Below, one piece after another: positions 1 through 7,615 of a stretch of DNA of 64,000 nucleotides. This stretch comes from an uncultured Geobacter sp. GTDB taxonomy: Bacteria; Desulfobacterota; Desulfuromonadia; Geobacterales; Geobacteraceae. The notes below the pieces were generated by a model that saw only the letters and a program-made list of their open reading frames with translations, did no database searches and was not told the DNA's origin. The translations under genes and the position numbers were made by a program. The stretch lies in the NCBI GenBank assembly GCA_903915655.1, contig CAIWTU010000158.1, positions 1 through 64,000 of the forward strand. Direction: 5' to 3'. Position 1 is the stretch's first letter. Every line of letters begins with the position of its first letter.

Positions 1-1
1 A

Positions 2-307
2 ACAAAAGAGCTTTTCTCCCGTGCTTGCGCCGATTGCCATAGCAACGAAACAGTGTGGCCCTGGTACAGCAGTATCGCGCCGGTATCTTGGTTAATTCAA
101 AATGATGTCAATGAAGGTCGCAAGCATTTCAATATTTCCATCTGGGGAGTTCAGAAAACGAATAAGGGAAATGAAGCGGCAGAAGAAGTAAAAAGAGGCG
201 AAATGCCGCTTTGGTTCTATTTGATTCCCCATCCAGAAGCCAGATTGTCGGCCAATGAAAAAAGTGAATTGATAAATGGTCTTGTGGCAACATTTGAAAC
301 GAAATGA
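2..307 (+). CDS. Heme-binding domain protein, C-terminal part
   Basis: The frame is open from the left edge, so the true start lies outside the window; about 101 residues are visible. Near the start is CADCH, a c-type heme attachment motif (codons 26-40), followed by [18 protein letters not shown]. That order, CxxCH then a WPWYS-IAPVSW block, is the signature of the Haem_bd family (PF14376) of exported single-heme proteins. The remainder ([20 protein letters not shown]) matches the usual C-terminal helix of that family. It would sit in the periplasm or inner membrane as a small electron-transfer or heme-binding protein; its partner is unknown. A GTG at 53 could be mistaken for a start, but the heme motif lies upstream of it. 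Confidence 0.8.
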   Translation, partial: TKELFSRACADCHSNETVWPWYSSIAPVSWLIQNDVNEGRKHFNISIWGVQKTNKGNEAAEEVKRGEMPLWFYLIPHPEARLSANEKSELINGLVATFETK

Positions 308-558
308 GAAAAATAAGTTTGTAGGTCGGGGAGAACAAGAGGGAACCCGGCATGATGATTCCAACCATCGGCACGAACAAAAGTAACTGAGTCGGAGAAG
401 TTACTGCCATCAGCCATGGCTCGGACAACTCTTCATTTGCCTGGATTGTGTCACGGATTCAATACATTCCAAGTTAGAGTTCGCGCCGGCTTTTGCAGCG
501 GCAGCGCCGCCACTTTCCAACTGTCTACTTGACAGGGGAGCTTACTCTGTCTTCAGCT

Positions 559-792
559 TTAATCGGGTTTATTCAGATATTTTTTCGCGAGTTCTCTTTT
601 TGTTTCCGTATGCGAAAGCTCAAGCGACCAGTCAACAAAGTCCTCCAGCTCTTTCGACAGTTTCGCGGGTATCTGTTTTGTGCCGAGACAGAAGGCTTCC
701 ACTTCCTCGATATCAATATTGAGCATTTTTGACATACGTAAATTGTCGTAGCCGAGCAGTTCGCGCAGATGTATGAATCGTTTGCTATCCAT
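559..792 (-). CDS. Small helix-turn-helix-like protein
   Basis: 77 residues starting with ATG at 792, with AAGGAG 8-9 bases upstream, so the start is well supported. The sequence reads like a minimal helix-turn-helix: ELLGYDNLRMSKMLNIDIEEVEAFCLGTKQIPAKL, that is, a helix, a turn, a possible recognition helix and then a charged C-terminal helix. Such small proteins often act as Cro-like repressors or phage-type regulators. No partner gene is adjacent; the lipoprotein and its riboswitch downstream lie on the other strand. I do not recognise a named family. The 250 bases between this gene and the heme protein hold no supported gene. Confidence 0.5.
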   Translation of the reverse strand: MDSKRFIHLRELLGYDNLRMSKMLNIDIEEVEAFCLGTKQIPAKLSKELEDFVDWSLELSHTETKRELAKKYLNKPD

Positions 793-1023
793 TTTCCAGC
801 TCCTTTTTGTGTCGACGAGCGTAATCCCCGACCGATGGCCTTTTTAGAGTTAGTTAGTTTCCGGATGGAAAGTTATGGCTTGATGTAGCTGCGGCGCCAT
901 CTCCTGCGACACATTGTACACTATTTCTTTCACTCCAGGTCCGAAACATTCATTGCAATAAAGAGAGTGATGTGACGCTTCTGCCTGACCCTTCTGAAAC
1001 GAATTCACCCCGGATAATATCTC

Positions 1024-1052
1024 TTGACATCATCACTTTATTGGTGTTCTAG
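1024..1052 (+). promoter_or_regulatory. Probable promoter of riboswitch transcript
   Basis: A perfect -35 box TTGACA lies at 1024-1029. About 17 bases downstream is a weak -10 region (TTCTAG, 1047-1052). It lies directly before the cyclic dinucleotide aptamer, where the promoter of that leader would be expected. The -35 is seen; the -10 is an inference. Confidence 0.45.
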
Positions 1053-1135
1053 TTTAAACTAACAAAGTTAGACCACGAGCAATCGTGGGACGGAAAGCCG
1101 CGGGTTCCCATAGGGCAGCCGGGTTGCCCAATTAC
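1053..1135 (+). ncRNA. GEMM-I riboswitch (c-di-GMP type)
   Basis: The core matches the GEMM-I cyclic dinucleotide aptamer. Hairpin CCACGA-GCAA-TCGTGG (1073-1088) has a GNRA loop. It is followed by GGGACGGAAAGCC, the conserved joining segment, then a second hairpin GGGCA-GCCGGGT-TGCCC (1113-1129) that corresponds to the conserved receptor arm. In hand alignment to the Vibrio Vc2 aptamer and the Geobacter cGAMP aptamer, the base that sets specificity (G20 in Vc2, A in the cGAMP variant) is G at 1067. This predicts c-di-GMP rather than cGAMP. It controls the lipoprotein gene that starts at 1203, probably through the terminator at 1146-1175. Confidence 0.85.
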
Positions 1136-1145
1136 CGGATGATTT

Positions 1146-1175
1146 AGCCCGTGGCGATATGCTGTGGGCTTTTTT
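1146..1175 (+). terminator. Riboswitch expression platform, intrinsic terminator
   Basis: AGCCC (1146-1150) pairs with GGGCT (1166-1170), extended inward by imperfect GTGGC/GCTGT pairing, and is followed by a run of T (1170-1175). It sits between the aptamer and the ribosome binding site of the 1203 gene. That is the normal position for a transcription-terminating platform. Whether ligand turns it on or off cannot be read with certainty. Confidence 0.75.
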
Positions 1176-1202
1176 ATTCGCGAAATGACCGAGGAGGAAA
1201 TC

Positions 1203-3770
1203 ATGCTATCAACAATTATTTTTCAGCTTTTAAAATCGTCCAACTACAAACGTATTAATTCTGCTTTGATCGGTATCTGTTTTTTAATTTTGACAGCTTG
1301 TAGCGGAGATGGTGGTAGCGCGAATATTACCAAAGGCACTCTTGTTCTTCCAGCAACTGCCAAAGTTTCTAAGGGGAACTCGACGAGAATTCAGGTTGAA
1401 CTTGTCGGCAGTCAAGGAGTGACAAATCAGATAATTCGATTTAGCGTTTCGGATCCGGAGGTCGCTCAACTCTCACCCCCTCATTGCGTTGTCTCAAGTG
1501 GTGTTAATGCACGATGTTTTGTTACCATCAACGGGAAAAAGGAAGGATCGGTTACGCTTCGAGCTGAGGCTGATGGGTATGATCCTGTTTCAACGACAAC
1601 CACAGTCGGTACAAGTAATGGGGTCGGTACTTTGCAGCTCGGTTCAACGGTCGGAACGAGCTATTATCAAAATGCTGCAAATGCCAATTTCTCCGTCACA
1701 GTTAATTTTGAGCCTGCTATACATAGCAATATTGTAATAACTGACGCTGAGCCTCTGATCCTACAATTTAGCGATCCCTCTGGAGTTATTAATATGTGGC
1801 CGCCGCAGCAATGTAATGTGACAACAAAAAATCCAACATGCACTTTTTCGGGGAGCTGGAGTCCTGAGCAGCTTGGCTACTTACCTCCATATAATAATGG
1901 AGTTACAGTTCTTATCAAAGTGTTGGGGTATTGGCAGCAGCCTGGCAACGCTTTTGACTCTCAGAATTACACGCCTCTTCAAATCCAATTTACGCCAACA
2001 CAAAATCAAGTCCCAGGAACAATTTCTGTTGCTTCACAAAATGCCAGTAATCAGTTGTTCCCAGGAATGAAGGCTCCTTTATTTGTTGAGCTGAATGGAA
2101 GTACCTTGACGAAGGCAAACTATCAAGTTCAGTTGTCGATACCTCGATCCAGCCAGCAATACCTGGCTTTCTATGATTACCCATCGGGAACTAATACTGG
2201 TACTCCCACGCAAACTTTTACTAAAACATGTAATTTGAATTTTGATAATTCTCAGATAGGATCAATATCAGGAAACCTTAGTTGTGCTTACGGACTCGTA
2301 GGGCTGGCAAGCACTCCACAGAATCAGTTTGCTACTATTTCTGTCGCTGTGACACAGATTTCCGCAATTCCAGCTACATCAGTCCTGCCATCCTACAATT
2401 CAACTGTAAACCTGTTGATTGGAAATGCTCCTGCTCAAAAAGGACGGACCATCACCGTCACAAACAATTCCTCAAGAGCTGTTGTTATTGGCGCGAACTC
2501 TGGGACTGCTCAAGCCTATTCGGGACCTGGACTTTTAGCCGGCCCTGGTGTTACAACATGCGGCGCCACACAACAGTGCCCCATAGGATCGACATGCGTC
2601 CAAGGTGGCGCGAATCCTGGTGGATCGTATAACTGTTATTGGGACTCAGCTGCAATACCGACAACGCTAATAAAACCGCAAGGAAGCGCTCAAATCACCA
2701 TTTCCGGTTATTCGGGAATCACTTCCGGTAACCAGCAGATTCAATGGTCGGGCAATTACTATGCGTTGAATTGTCCTGACGGCACGGGGAACAATTGTCC
2801 AAGCGTTCCGGCAACACCTGGTACTGGTCCGAATAACAACGCCCAGACTATTGCCGAGGTGACTTACCAGCATAATACAATTGATTATTATGATGTATCG
2901 ATAATAAATGGCGTTAGTAACGCTCTCCAGTTCGGTCCTTATTCTTCATCAGGGAGATCATCGACGAGTGGGTCGACCCCTTATTATTGTGGTACTGCTG
3001 GCTCTACGGCCCAGCTACAAAATTCTAACTATACCCTGCCAGCGAGCAGCTGGAGTTTTAGCCCTGCTTTAAGCAATTTCCCCTCTGTATCAACCCCCCT
3101 CGACTCCCCCTCGTCTTACTTTGCTTTAGTTACACCCTCGTCACAGAGTAAAGATAAGCTGATGATGTGTTCGATGCAGTCAAAATGTTCTGGATCATTA
3201 TCGGGTGATACTGTATGTGGCTGGAATTTGCCGAATGTATTGAATGGTGGTAGTGGCGTAACGTTTGATCCCGAAACACGGGTATGTGGTGCATTTCAAG
3301 GCTGGGCAACAGCTGACCAGATTTGGGGATGGAACCAGGAAAACCAGACTCCGGCACCAATTCCAAATATGGCCCCCTTTGCGTTTGACACAACATTCGA
3401 TGCAATGCCGACGCAACTAACCGTGTCTGTTGGTAATCTGCAGCTTTGCAATAACAATACTTACAGTGCCTACCAAAATCCTACAGGCGCGACTGTAAAT
3501 ATGGCATGTGGTGGGACCAACTGGGGACCCCCGACAACCCCGACAACGATAACAACTCCTGCCTTGAATGTAACGACAGTTAACCCTAATTGGATAAGCT
3601 ATGTCCTCCCTACAATACTATGGCTCAAGCAGGCGTGCCCGACCTGTTACACCTACGCTTTTGATGATCAGTCGTCGACATTCACATGCGAAAAAGGTGT
3701 AAATAGCGCTGGAAACAACACGCTCGATTACAGCCTAACCATTGGCGACATTACGAATCTTTTCCAGTAA
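1203..3770 (+). CDS. Exported lipoprotein with Ig-like and thaumatin-like domains
   Basis: Start chosen at ATG 1203, preceded by GAGGAGGAA; an earlier in-frame GTG at 1164 lies inside the terminator hairpin. 855 residues. The N-terminus is a lipoprotein signal peptide ending LILTAC-SGDGG. Residues about 40-115 resemble a bacterial Ig-like fold. From about residue 412 the sequence begins GRTITVTNNSSRAVVIG and later shows TIAEVTYQHNTIDYYDVSI (about 549). Near the end it has ACPTCYTYAFDDQSSTFTC (about 811-830). These are the opening strand, acidic-cleft strand and final disulfide block of thaumatin-like proteins. The second half has many cysteines, as expected for that disulfide-rich fold. It is probably anchored to the outer membrane or secreted. 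Its role is unknown; thaumatin-like proteins often bind or cleave beta-glucans. The upstream aptamer places it under c-di-GMP control, consistent with a matrix or surface function. Confidence 0.75.
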   Translation: MLSTIIFQLLKSSNYKRINSALIGICFLILTACSGDGGSANITKGTLVLPATAKVSKGNSTRIQVELVGSQGVTNQIIRFSVSDPEVAQLSPPHCVVSSGVNARCFVTINGKKEGSVTLRAEADGYDPVSTTTTVGTSNGVGTLQLGSTVGTSYYQNAANANFSVTVNFEPAIHSNIVITDAEPLILQFSDPSGVINMWPPQQCNVTTKNPTCTFSGSWSPEQLGYLPPYNNGVTVLIKVLGYWQQPGNAFDSQNYTPLQIQFTPTQNQVPGTISVASQNASNQLFPGMKAPLFVELNGSTLTKANYQVQLSIPRSSQQYLAFYDYPSGTNTGTPTQTFTKTCNLNFDNSQIGSISGNLSCAYGLVGLASTPQNQFATISVAVTQISAIPATSVLPSYNSTVNLLIGNAPAQKGRTITVTNNSSRAVVIGANSGTAQAYSGPGLLAGPGVTTCGATQQCPIGSTCVQGGANPGGSYNCYWDSAAIPTTLIKPQGSAQITISGYSGITSGNQQIQWSGNYYALNCPDGTGNNCPSVPATPGTGPNNNAQTIAEVTYQHNTIDYYDVSIINGVSNALQFGPYSSSGRSSTSGSTPYYCGTAGSTAQLQNSNYTLPASSWSFSPALSNFPSVSTPLDSPSSYFALVTPSSQSKDKLMMCSMQSKCSGSLSGDTVCGWNLPNVLNGGSGVTFDPETRVCGAFQGWATADQIWGWNQENQTPAPIPNMAPFAFDTTFDAMPTQLTVSVGNLQLCNNNTYSAYQNPTGATVNMACGGTNWGPPTTPTTITTPALNVTTVNPNWISYVLPTILWLKQACPTCYTYAFDDQSSTFTCEKGVNSAGNNTLDYSLTIGDITNLFQ

Positions 3771-3849
3771 GTTGACGGCGGCTTTTACCTGTCGCGGAAC
3801 AGCGTTATCCGGTTAGGTTTTTGCTTAAGTCCCGTAAGGACAGAATGCT

Positions 3850-3959
3850 GGTAGCCGGGGAATTTATTCCCCGGAAATGATGGGCTGATTTCACCTCGTC
3901 ACGTACGTGACGAATGAATATTTGATGTTTTCAGCCGTGGGATAAATCCCACGGCTACC
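3850..3959. repeat. BIME-like pair of REP palindromes
   Basis: GGTAGCC leads into the palindrome CCGGGGAATTTATTCCCCGG (3855-3874). About 60 bases on, GCCGTGGGATAAATCCCACGGC (3933-3954) is followed by GGCTACC, the same unit in reverse orientation. Between them is a perfect 18-base palindrome (3896-3913). Two inverted REP units around a spacer form a BIME-like structure. It lies next to a REP-associated transposase, the usual association. Confidence 0.7.
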
Positions 3960-4004
3960 ATCGAGCTCCCCTGCAGGGCCTTAAATCATTGATGCAACTA
4001 TTGG

Positions 4005-4057
4005 CTATGGGGTCTGGCTATGGGGTCTGGCCTCCAAGTTGACAAGTTGTTTTATCA
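4005..4057. repeat. Left inverted repeat of the REP-transposase element
   Basis: A 13-base unit CTATGGGGTCTGG occurs twice in tandem (4005-4017, 4018-4030), then CCTCCAAGTTGACAAGTTG. The reverse complement of 5007-5040 reads ATGGGGTCTGGCCTTCAAGTTGACAAGTT, so the two ends form an imperfect inverted repeat of about 30 bases. The transposase stop codon (4018-4020) and last codons lie inside this repeat. Confidence 0.75.
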
Positions 4058-4986
4058 AGAGCAGCTTTCAGCAACAGCACCCGAGCTGCAACTTCAGTCG
4101 ATTCCTGCATACGTTCGATCAGACGTCGAACAGCGGAACTCATACTCCCCCCATCACGGTTGAGAAGCTTGCCTACTTCAGAAAGGGTGGCGCATTCAAA
4201 CTCCCGTACAAGCCACCCTGCCACAGCGCGCGCTTCGGATGCTTTCCGGTTTTGTGATGATGATTTTATAGCACTCTCGGCAAGTCCGTACTCACGGCAT
4301 ACCCCTTCGACTACATCGAGCACTGTCAGCCTCACTGCTGCACGAGGCAGGCGGAAAAGGCACCTGTCCAGAAAAGTGTCATCGCCAAGCAGGCGCGAGT
4401 CACCTTTTCCTTTTCCATGAAATTCCGGACGGTGTCCTTCCCTTAACCCATCCAACAGAAAGTTTCTGTATGCTAACCTGGCTTTTGCTCCTCTTTCCCC
4501 AAACTGCTCAAGCACCCAGTCGGTTGTCAAGCAGGGAACAATTTCTTTGCCAAGATAGGCGAGATGGCTGCTCCATGAATATTTTTCCAGGTTTTTTGTC
4601 ATGCCGGCCCGAACTGGATTCAGATGGATGTAGCGCACAAGTTCGAGAAGATAACTGTTTGCATCTATCATGACCGCTTTATAACGACCTTGAAAGAGAT
4701 GTCCGGTTCTTTTTTGCTGCCGGTTGATCCAGCGAGTATATCGGAATGAGAGATTCTGCATCCCTCGTGACAAAGGAATATCACCCACCTGCAAGGCCAG
4801 ATGAATATGGTTGGGCATCAGGCAAAAGGCGTGTATACGGTAACCGTATCGGCAGGAGACTTCCTGGAGTAAGAGATAAAAACGGTTTCTGTCGTCATCG
4901 CTCAGAAAGAGAGGCTGGCCGCCATTACCTCGGCAGATGACGTGATAGAGAGCGCCCGGAATATGTATTCGTGGTTTGCGTGCCAT
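4018..4986 (-). CDS. REP-associated tyrosine transposase (RAYT, Y1 family)
   Basis: Start chosen at ATG 4986, giving MARKPRIHIPGALYHVICRG, the standard beginning of this family. 322 residues. The HUH motif is in CLMPNHIHLALQ (about residue 60). The conserved block around YKAVMIDANSYLLELVRYIHLNPVRAGM carries the tyrosine-helix signature of IS200-like Y1 transposases. The C-terminal third (ARAVAGWLVREF...LSEVGKLLNRDGGSMSSAVRRL) is a DnaA-like helix-turn-helix, common in this family. The family nicks single-stranded DNA at REP hairpins through a 5'-phosphotyrosine link. Palindromes at 3850-3959 and inverted repeats at both ends fit this. No frameshift is seen, so it may be active. Confidence 0.9.
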   Translation of the reverse strand: MARKPRIHIPGALYHVICRGNGGQPLFLSDDDRNRFYLLLQEVSCRYGYRIHAFCLMPNHIHLALQVGDIPLSRGMQNLSFRYTRWINRQQKRTGHLFQGRYKAVMIDANSYLLELVRYIHLNPVRAGMTKNLEKYSWSSHLAYLGKEIVPCLTTDWVLEQFGERGAKARLAYRNFLLDGLREGHRPEFHGKGKGDSRLLGDDTFLDRCLFRLPRAAVRLTVLDVVEGVCREYGLAESAIKSSSQNRKASEARAVAGWLVREFECATLSEVGKLLNRDGGSMSSAVRRLIERMQESTEVAARVLLLKAALDKTTCQLGGQTP

Positions 4987-5002
4987 GCGGTGATGATAGA
5001 TC

Positions 5003-5048
5003 AATTTTGATAACTTGTCAACTTGAAGGCCAGACCCCATCAGCTTCC
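5003..5048. repeat. Right inverted repeat of the REP-transposase element
   Basis: AACTTGTCAACTTGAAGGCCAGACCCC mirrors the left end of the element. A diverged direct copy that includes the flanking GATAGATC..TTTTGA..AACTTGTCAACTTGAA lies at 7498-7605. The start codon of the transposase is just inside this end. Confidence 0.75.
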
Positions 5049-5316
5049 CAGCATGCGGGGCAAACCATATTTTGAACGCACTTATACTCTGAACATTGCG
5101 CCGATGAAAAAGGTTTTAAACGAAACCGGTGCAGCAGCTGTAACGGGCATTAAGCAGGCATTCCATTTATGCAGAGGCCATTTCCGCACTTACGACGAAA
5201 CCAGCAAAGGCATGTTCAGGCGATACAAGGGAACTTTCTGGGTTCCTGCGCATACGAGAGGCGATGAACAACTCGGTAAGATTGGGAAACAGTACACGAT
5301 TGGTGTTTCCGTATAA
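5041..5316 (+). pseudogene. C-terminal fragment of an unidentified protein
   Basis: An open frame runs from inside the right repeat to a stop at 5316. It contains AFHLCRGHFRTYDETSKGMF..YKGTFWVPAHTRG, with a compact His/Cys/Arg-rich pattern that looks like the conserved C-terminus of a real protein, possibly phage- or plasmid-related. The only start codon upstream is a TTG inside the transposon end, with no ribosome binding site. I read it as the remains of a gene cut by the element. The family is not identified. Confidence 0.4.
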
Positions 5317-5407
5317 CGTGATAAGGCACACCGGCTCGGCGGGGGGCATTTTCCAGCTGACCGGTGCTGCCGTTTGTTGAATATTTCTCTTGTCGTGATT
5401 TTCGAAC

Positions 5408-5436
5408 TTGACAAGGCGTATATTGTGCGCATAACA
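5408..5436 (+). promoter_or_regulatory. Promoter of toxin-antitoxin operon
   Basis: TTGACA at 5408-5413, a 17-base spacer, then ATAACA at 5431-5436. It lies 20 bases before the antitoxin start at 5457 and its AGGAGG ribosome binding site (5445-5450). Confidence 0.5.
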
Positions 5437-5456
5437 TGACATTCAGGAGGTGCGCT

Positions 5457-5711
5457 ATGCAAAAATCTAGAATCAATCTAACTCTTGACGCCGACTTAAT
5501 TGACTTTATCAAGGAATATGCTGAAACACAGAGAACAACGGTTTCTGAAGTCTTTACCCAATTCGCGTTAAAGCTGAAGCGGGCTAAAGAGAATGACCCT
5601 ACTGAAACAATTCTGGCAGACCCTGATTTTTCTGATTCGCTTTTAAGCACAATTGAGCGAGTTAAAGCAGGCACGGTCAGTTGGCTCAGTTATGATGAGG
5701 TCTTTAAATGA
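5457..5711 (+). CDS. Ribbon-helix-helix antitoxin (DUF6364-like)
   Basis: 84 residues from ATG 5457, chosen over an upstream start at 5436 because AGGAGG lies 6 bases before it. The N-terminus MQKSRINLTLDADLIDFIKEYAETQRTTVSEVF is a ribbon-helix-helix DNA-binding fold: one beta strand then two helices. The acidic C-terminal tail (DPDFSDSLLSTIERVKAGTVSWLSYDEVFK) is the usual toxin-wrapping part of a Phd- or RelB-like antitoxin. It overlaps the next gene by four bases (ATGA), so the two are translationally coupled. As in other RHH systems it probably represses its own promoter. Confidence 0.8.
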   Translation: MQKSRINLTLDADLIDFIKEYAETQRTTVSEVFTQFALKLKRAKENDPTETILADPDFSDSLLSTIERVKAGTVSWLSYDEVFK

Positions 5712-6013
5712 ATCTTGTTTTCAGTGACGAGTTTGCTGCGTCTCTAAAAAAGCACAGTGCAATCAAAGAGGCCGTCAGAAGAAAGTTGAATATGATCTGT
5801 GAAAGTCCTTTGACTCTGGGTGAGCCGCTCAAAGGAAATTTTCGTGGTTTCTACAGTTGTCCCGTCAAACGCAATTTCCTGATTATTTTCCTTTACTGCG
5901 CAACATGCCGAAAGAAGGGAGACGATACCATTGTCCTCTGTGCAGATTGTCCTGACTGCCTTGACGACACTATCAAATTTATTGCACTTGGTCCCCACGA
6001 TAAAGCTTATTAG
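5708..6013 (+). CDS. RelE/ParE-family toxin with cysteine-rich insert
   Basis: 101 residues starting in the ATGA overlap with the antitoxin. The fold markers of the RelE/ParE superfamily are present: FSDEFAASLKKHSAIKEAVRRKLNMI, then LKGNFRGFYSCPVKRNFLIIFLY, and the terminal strand TIKFIALGPHDKAY. The last is close to the C-terminal block of YafQ/RelE-type mRNA interferases. The likely role is inhibition of translation when the antitoxin is lost. Unusually, residues about 57-80 carry five cysteines (CATC, CADCPDC) inside the sheet, which could bind metal. Whether it is an mRNase or a ParE-like gyrase poison cannot be told from sequence alone. Confidence 0.75.
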   Translation: MNLVFSDEFAASLKKHSAIKEAVRRKLNMICESPLTLGEPLKGNFRGFYSCPVKRNFLIIFLYCATCRKKGDDTIVLCADCPDCLDDTIKFIALGPHDKAY

Positions 6014-6138
6014 GGGGTGACTTTTCTATGAAATTTCTAAAAACAAGGGAGCGTCCCTCTTTTACCCCCATGTCGTGACACTTTTGACAAACCGCGTCGG
6101 GCTCCAGGTATCCGTTTATCCTCAGGCCGCTACGAAAC

Positions 6139-6167
6139 CCGACCGGGCGGTTTTATCGCCCGGTCGG
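6139..6167. terminator. Perfect 11-bp hairpin after the toxin gene
   Basis: CCGACCGGGCG pairs exactly with CGCCCGGTCGG around a 7-base loop. There is no T run after it. It may be a bidirectional terminator or an RNA-stabilising hairpin closing the toxin-antitoxin transcript. The rest of the 300-base gap (6014-6317) holds only a repeat copy at 6240-6271. Confidence 0.5.
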
Positions 6168-6239
6168 TGTCCAACGCTGTTGCTGGGAACCTCATTTTCG
6201 AATTGTTCCACTTTCAAGGTCTGGCCCGCATCTTCATCT

Positions 6240-6271
6240 TATCAAGTTCTGAAGTCCTGACCCCATAGACT
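6240..6271. repeat. Dispersed copy of the transposon-end repeat
   Basis: ATCAAGTTCTGAAGTCCTGACCCCATAG resembles the reverse complement of the left end of the RAYT element (CCAGACCCCATAGCC) and a copy at 54515-54553. No transposase is adjacent, so it is probably a solo end. Confidence 0.45.
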
Positions 6272-6317
6272 TTCCTTTGTCGCCTGTTTGTCAAAATACA
6301 TTATGGAGGGCATTGCT

Positions 6318-6656
6318 ATGATTGGTTTGGTTATTAAAATACTATTCGCATCAATTGTAGCTATCATTTCATTTTCTATTCGTTGGTGGGCGCCTATCAT
6401 TATATTCCCTTTATCATTTTTTATATTGCCCAGTTTTGGTGGCGGCGATCCTGACAATACAAGCAAAATGGCTCTTGATTCGCGCAGATGGGTATTTTAC
6501 ATCTCATCTTCAATATTTATCGGGTTAATGACATATGCTTTTCAAAAAAATATCGGTTCTTGGTATGGGTGGGGTGTTGGCATGATTTTAGGCTGCCTCT
6601 GCTGTGGAAGCATTGCTGCCGATTTAGAAAAATATCTTTACTTCCGCACACGTTAG
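6318..6656 (+). CDS. Small integral membrane protein, unknown
   Basis: Start chosen at ATG 6318, with GGAGGG eight bases upstream; ATG 6303 is an alternative without a site. 112 residues. Hydrophobic segments at about 3-18, 22-38, 58-76 and 85-101 suggest three or four membrane helices, with a loop (GGGDPDNTSKMALDSRRW) between the second and third. No catalytic motif or named family is recognised. It stands alone between a toxin-antitoxin pair and small orphan genes. Confidence 0.55.
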   Translation: MIGLVIKILFASIVAIISFSIRWWAPIIIFPLSFFILPSFGGGDPDNTSKMALDSRRWVFYISSSIFIGLMTYAFQKNIGSWYGWGVGMILGCLCCGSIAADLEKYLYFRTR

Positions 6657-6807
6657 TTCAATTTTTCAACTGGCTAACACTTAACCGAGCGGATGGAAAA
6701 AAGGTCTGTGCAAAATTGAAAACAATACAAATTGCGGTGGCAGGTTGAATCGTCGTTTCACTGCTGATTGTCATTATCAGTTGCATTACTGAGGGTTTGG
6801 AGTCGAT

Positions 6808-7026
6808 ATGTGGCATAAGTATGTTGCCTGTCTCAACTGCGGGGCGACTGAACGTCCTCACAGAAGCAAAGGCTACTGCAACAAATGTTACGGACCCGCG
6901 ACGCAACTTGCAGAGGTTCGCCGTTGGGATCAGTCTAGACCGGAGACACTCCGGCTGTACCCTGGTTATCCACTACTGGACAGCGACAATGATTTCGAGT
7001 CGCTGAGAGATGGATTCGCGTCCTAA
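6808..7026 (+). CDS. Small zinc-ribbon protein
   Basis: 72 residues with two CxxC pairs, CLNC at 8-11 and CNKC at 24-27, a typical treble-clef or zinc-ribbon spacing. The rest (AEVRRWDQSRPETLRLYPGYPLLDSDNDFESLRDG) is polar. A weak GGAG lies 10 bases before the ATG. The family is not identified; small proteins of this kind are often phage-derived or regulatory. Confidence 0.5.
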   Translation: MWHKYVACLNCGATERPHRSKGYCNKCYGPATQLAEVRRWDQSRPETLRLYPGYPLLDSDNDFESLRDGFAS

Positions 7027-7061
7027 TTGCAAAGGCGTCTGGACACGCTGAATATTGGGAG

Positions 7062-7304
7062 TTGACCCGAGATGCGCCAGCAGACGGGCTCAGCATTGAA
7101 AATCAGCTCAACTGGATCGCTAGCTTTTCGGGGGCAAAGAGGCAAAACCTTTTTCATGGCTCTGCGAATTACATAGAATGGAAACTTGGACCGGAGGAAC
7201 GAAAAGTGGTGCGTGAGTTACTCCGTGAAATAGAGAAAGATAGGCCATGGCGTGGGGTGAGCTTAGGCCGCGTCTTCGAATATAGGTGGAAACATCGAAA
7301 GTAA
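7062..7304 (+). CDS. Hypothetical small protein, start uncertain
   Basis: The frame is open from 6993 to 7304 with no ATG; TTG at 7062 is the first usable codon and lacks a clear ribosome binding site. The C-terminal part (SANYIEWKLGPEERKVVRELLREIEKDRPWRGVSLGRVFEYRW) looks like genuine protein. It overlaps the end of the zinc-ribbon gene in another frame. It may be a truncated or frameshifted gene. No family recognised. Confidence 0.3.
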   Translation: MTRDAPADGLSIENQLNWIASFSGAKRQNLFHGSANYIEWKLGPEERKVVRELLREIEKDRPWRGVSLGRVFEYRWKHRK

Positions 7305-7497
7305 ATATTTGAGATTCACTTTGGTCCAATGGGCCAGATAATAGGGCGGCTGATAACAAAAACGGTTAGGAGGGTCAACTAAACGGCGTTGTGTGGGTCA
7401 ATACATTACCGGTGGTGGCGCTCCGGATATCAGGTCTTGCCTTGCCACGCCTGCTCGACCTCCTCTCCACGGCCATATAGCTGGTTCGCTGTTCGCT

Positions 7498-7605
7498 ATG
7501 ATAGATCTATTTTGACAACTTGTCAACTTGAAAGCCTGACCCCGTCACTGACCCCGTCAGCTTCCCTGACCCCATCAGCTTCCATCAGACTGTGACCCCA
7601 TCAGA
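7498..7605. repeat. Remnant of transposon end plus TGACCCC array
   Basis: ATGATAGATCTATTTTGACAAC.. (7499-7545) is a diverged direct copy of 4990-5036, the right end of the RAYT element. It runs into four degenerate copies of TGACCCCRTCAG (7537-7605). The array stops 11 bases before the stop codon of the radical SAM gene. Positions 7305-7497 hold no supported gene. Confidence 0.6.
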
Positions 7606-7615
7606 CCGGGCGCTT

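Noticed and set aside
1053-1135. cGAMP-specific (Hypr-type) version of the riboswitch
   Set aside because: Hand alignment puts G at the specificity position (1067); the cGAMP variants have A there.
5216-5674. 152-codon minus-strand frame across the antitoxin
   Set aside because: The plus-strand antitoxin is strongly supported by its fold, ribosome binding site and ATGA overlap.
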